Assembly: GCA_947462865.1 (NCBI GenBank)
Contig: CANHRW010000146.1
Span: 1 to 5,348 of the forward strand
Source: Bacteroidota bacterium
GTDB lineage: Bacteria; Bacteroidota; Bacteroidia; UKL13-3
Direction of reading: 5' to 3'
Length of the DNA stretch: 5,348 nt
Shown here: one piece after another, positions 5,024 through 5,348 of the stretch
Position numbering within the stretch: position 1 is the first letter of the stretch
Layout of the letters: the number at the start of each line of letters is the position of its first letter
Made by a program: the position numbers and the translations under genes
Notes under the pieces: model-generated
The model's database searches: none
What the model was told of the DNA's origin: nothing
The model's input: only the letters and a program-made list of their open reading frames with translations

Positions 5024-5348
5024 TTAATTTCTAAACTTTGGTTTAAATGGTTTGCGTTTAAATGGTTGTTTGAGTTGAGGATTGTAAACTGGTGATTGCC
5101 CCAATGCCTCAGGTACATTTCTTTTGGGTATTTCTCTTTCTATTAACTTTTCAATGGCATCGAATCGTTTTTGGTCCTTGTCATTGATAAATGTGATTGC
5201 TGTACCTGTTGTATTTGTTCCTCTGGCTGTTCTGCCAATTCTATGTACGTAATCTTCTGGGTCTGGTGGTACATCAAAATTCAATACCAATTCTATGTCA
5301 TCTACATCAATTCCTCTCGATAAAATATCGGTTCCAATTAACGCATTG
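5024..5348 (-). CDS. DEAD-box RNA helicase, C-terminal 107 residues (partial, 5' end outside window)
   Basis: The reverse frame is open from the window edge (first whole codon at 5347) to the TAA at 5026-5024. The visible part is the end of the RecA-like domain 2: LIGTDILSRGIDVDD (motif V region), LNFDVPPDPEDYVHRIGRTAR (motif VI, HRIGRTAR), then GTAITFINDKDQ and the usual IEKLIEREIP helix. A short basic tail of Lys/Pro/Phe/Arg repeats (QPFKR, KPFKP, KFRN) follows and probably contacts RNA. The family unwinds short RNA duplexes with ATP in the cytoplasm, in ribosome assembly, RNA decay or cold adaptation. The sequence resembles RhlE-type proteins, but the N-terminal domain with the Walker and DEAD motifs lies outside the window, so the subfamily is not assigned. 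A TTG at 5290 is internal to the domain and is not a start. Confidence 0.93.
   Translation of the reverse strand, partial: NALIGTDILSRGIDVDDIELVLNFDVPPDPEDYVHRIGRTARGTNTTGTAITFINDKDQKRFDAIEKLIEREIPKRNVPEALGQSPVYNPQLKQPFKRKPFKPKFRN
5041..5067 (-). repeat. Two-copy 12-base direct repeat in the helicase tail
   Basis: GTTTAAATGGTT occurs at 5041-5052 and again at 5056-5067, a 15-base period. Within the DEAD-box helicase frame this encodes the five-residue repeat QPFKR/KPFKP. It is a coding repeat in a basic, probably disordered tail, of a kind that varies between related helicases, and is not an independent element. Confidence 0.7.

Noticed and set aside
3178..5034. Plus-strand open frames opposite the rhodanese, thioredoxin and cytochrome b5-like genes.
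   Set aside because: Each is antisense to a gene with intact catalytic or haem-binding motifs and shows no recognisable features.

Overview
The window looks like AT-rich chromosomal DNA from a member of the Bacteroidota. The evidence is indirect: the protein sequences have a Bacteroidota flavour, Shine-Dalgarno sequences are weak or absent ahead of the starts, and three 8-mers match the phylum's TAnnTTTG -7 promoter element just upstream of genes. Genus and species cannot be named from this sequence. Every gene recognised belongs to a known family, and no phage, insertion sequence, CRISPR array, tRNA or rRNA is visible.

Layout, left to right. Positions 1-1326 (minus strand) hold the N-terminal half of an HrpB-type DEAH-family ATP-dependent helicase, cut by the window edge. 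A roughly 120-base divergent intergenic region follows, with a candidate promoter facing each way. Positions 1447-3042 (plus strand) hold a complete prfC, peptide chain release factor 3. Its stop lies only 3 bases from the stop of a convergent minus-strand cluster.

That cluster, read from right to left, is two small single-domain rhodaneses (4708-4427 and 4423-4097), a thioredoxin (4100-3807, sharing an ATGA overlap with the rhodanese before it), and a secreted, probably lipid-anchored protein that fuses a rhodanese domain to a thioredoxin domain (3768-3046). Gaps inside the cluster run from -4 to 38 bases, so it probably forms one operon. In front of it lie a TAnnTTTG element and a perfect 5-N4-5 inverted repeat, GGAAC-N4-GTTCC. 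The repeat is centred near -41 to -43 from the inferred transcription start, the geometry expected of a Crp/Fnr-type activator site. Further right, still on the minus strand, are an 80-residue cytochrome b5-like haem-binding protein (5023-4781) and, directly abutting it, the C-terminal end of a DEAD-box RNA helicase (5348-5024) that runs off the window.

How the genes may work together: rhodaneses carry sulfane sulfur as a cysteine persulfide, and thioredoxin can reduce such persulfides. The cluster contains this pair twice, once as separate presumably cytoplasmic proteins and once as a single exported polypeptide. The fused gene supports a working link between the two activities. The likely theme is handling of thiosulfate, persulfide or polysulfide, or thiol repair, on both sides of the inner membrane, possibly under Crp/Fnr-type control. 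This is the most interesting part of the window, but it is a new arrangement of known domains at most, not a clearly new system. The helicases and prfC are ordinary housekeeping neighbours.
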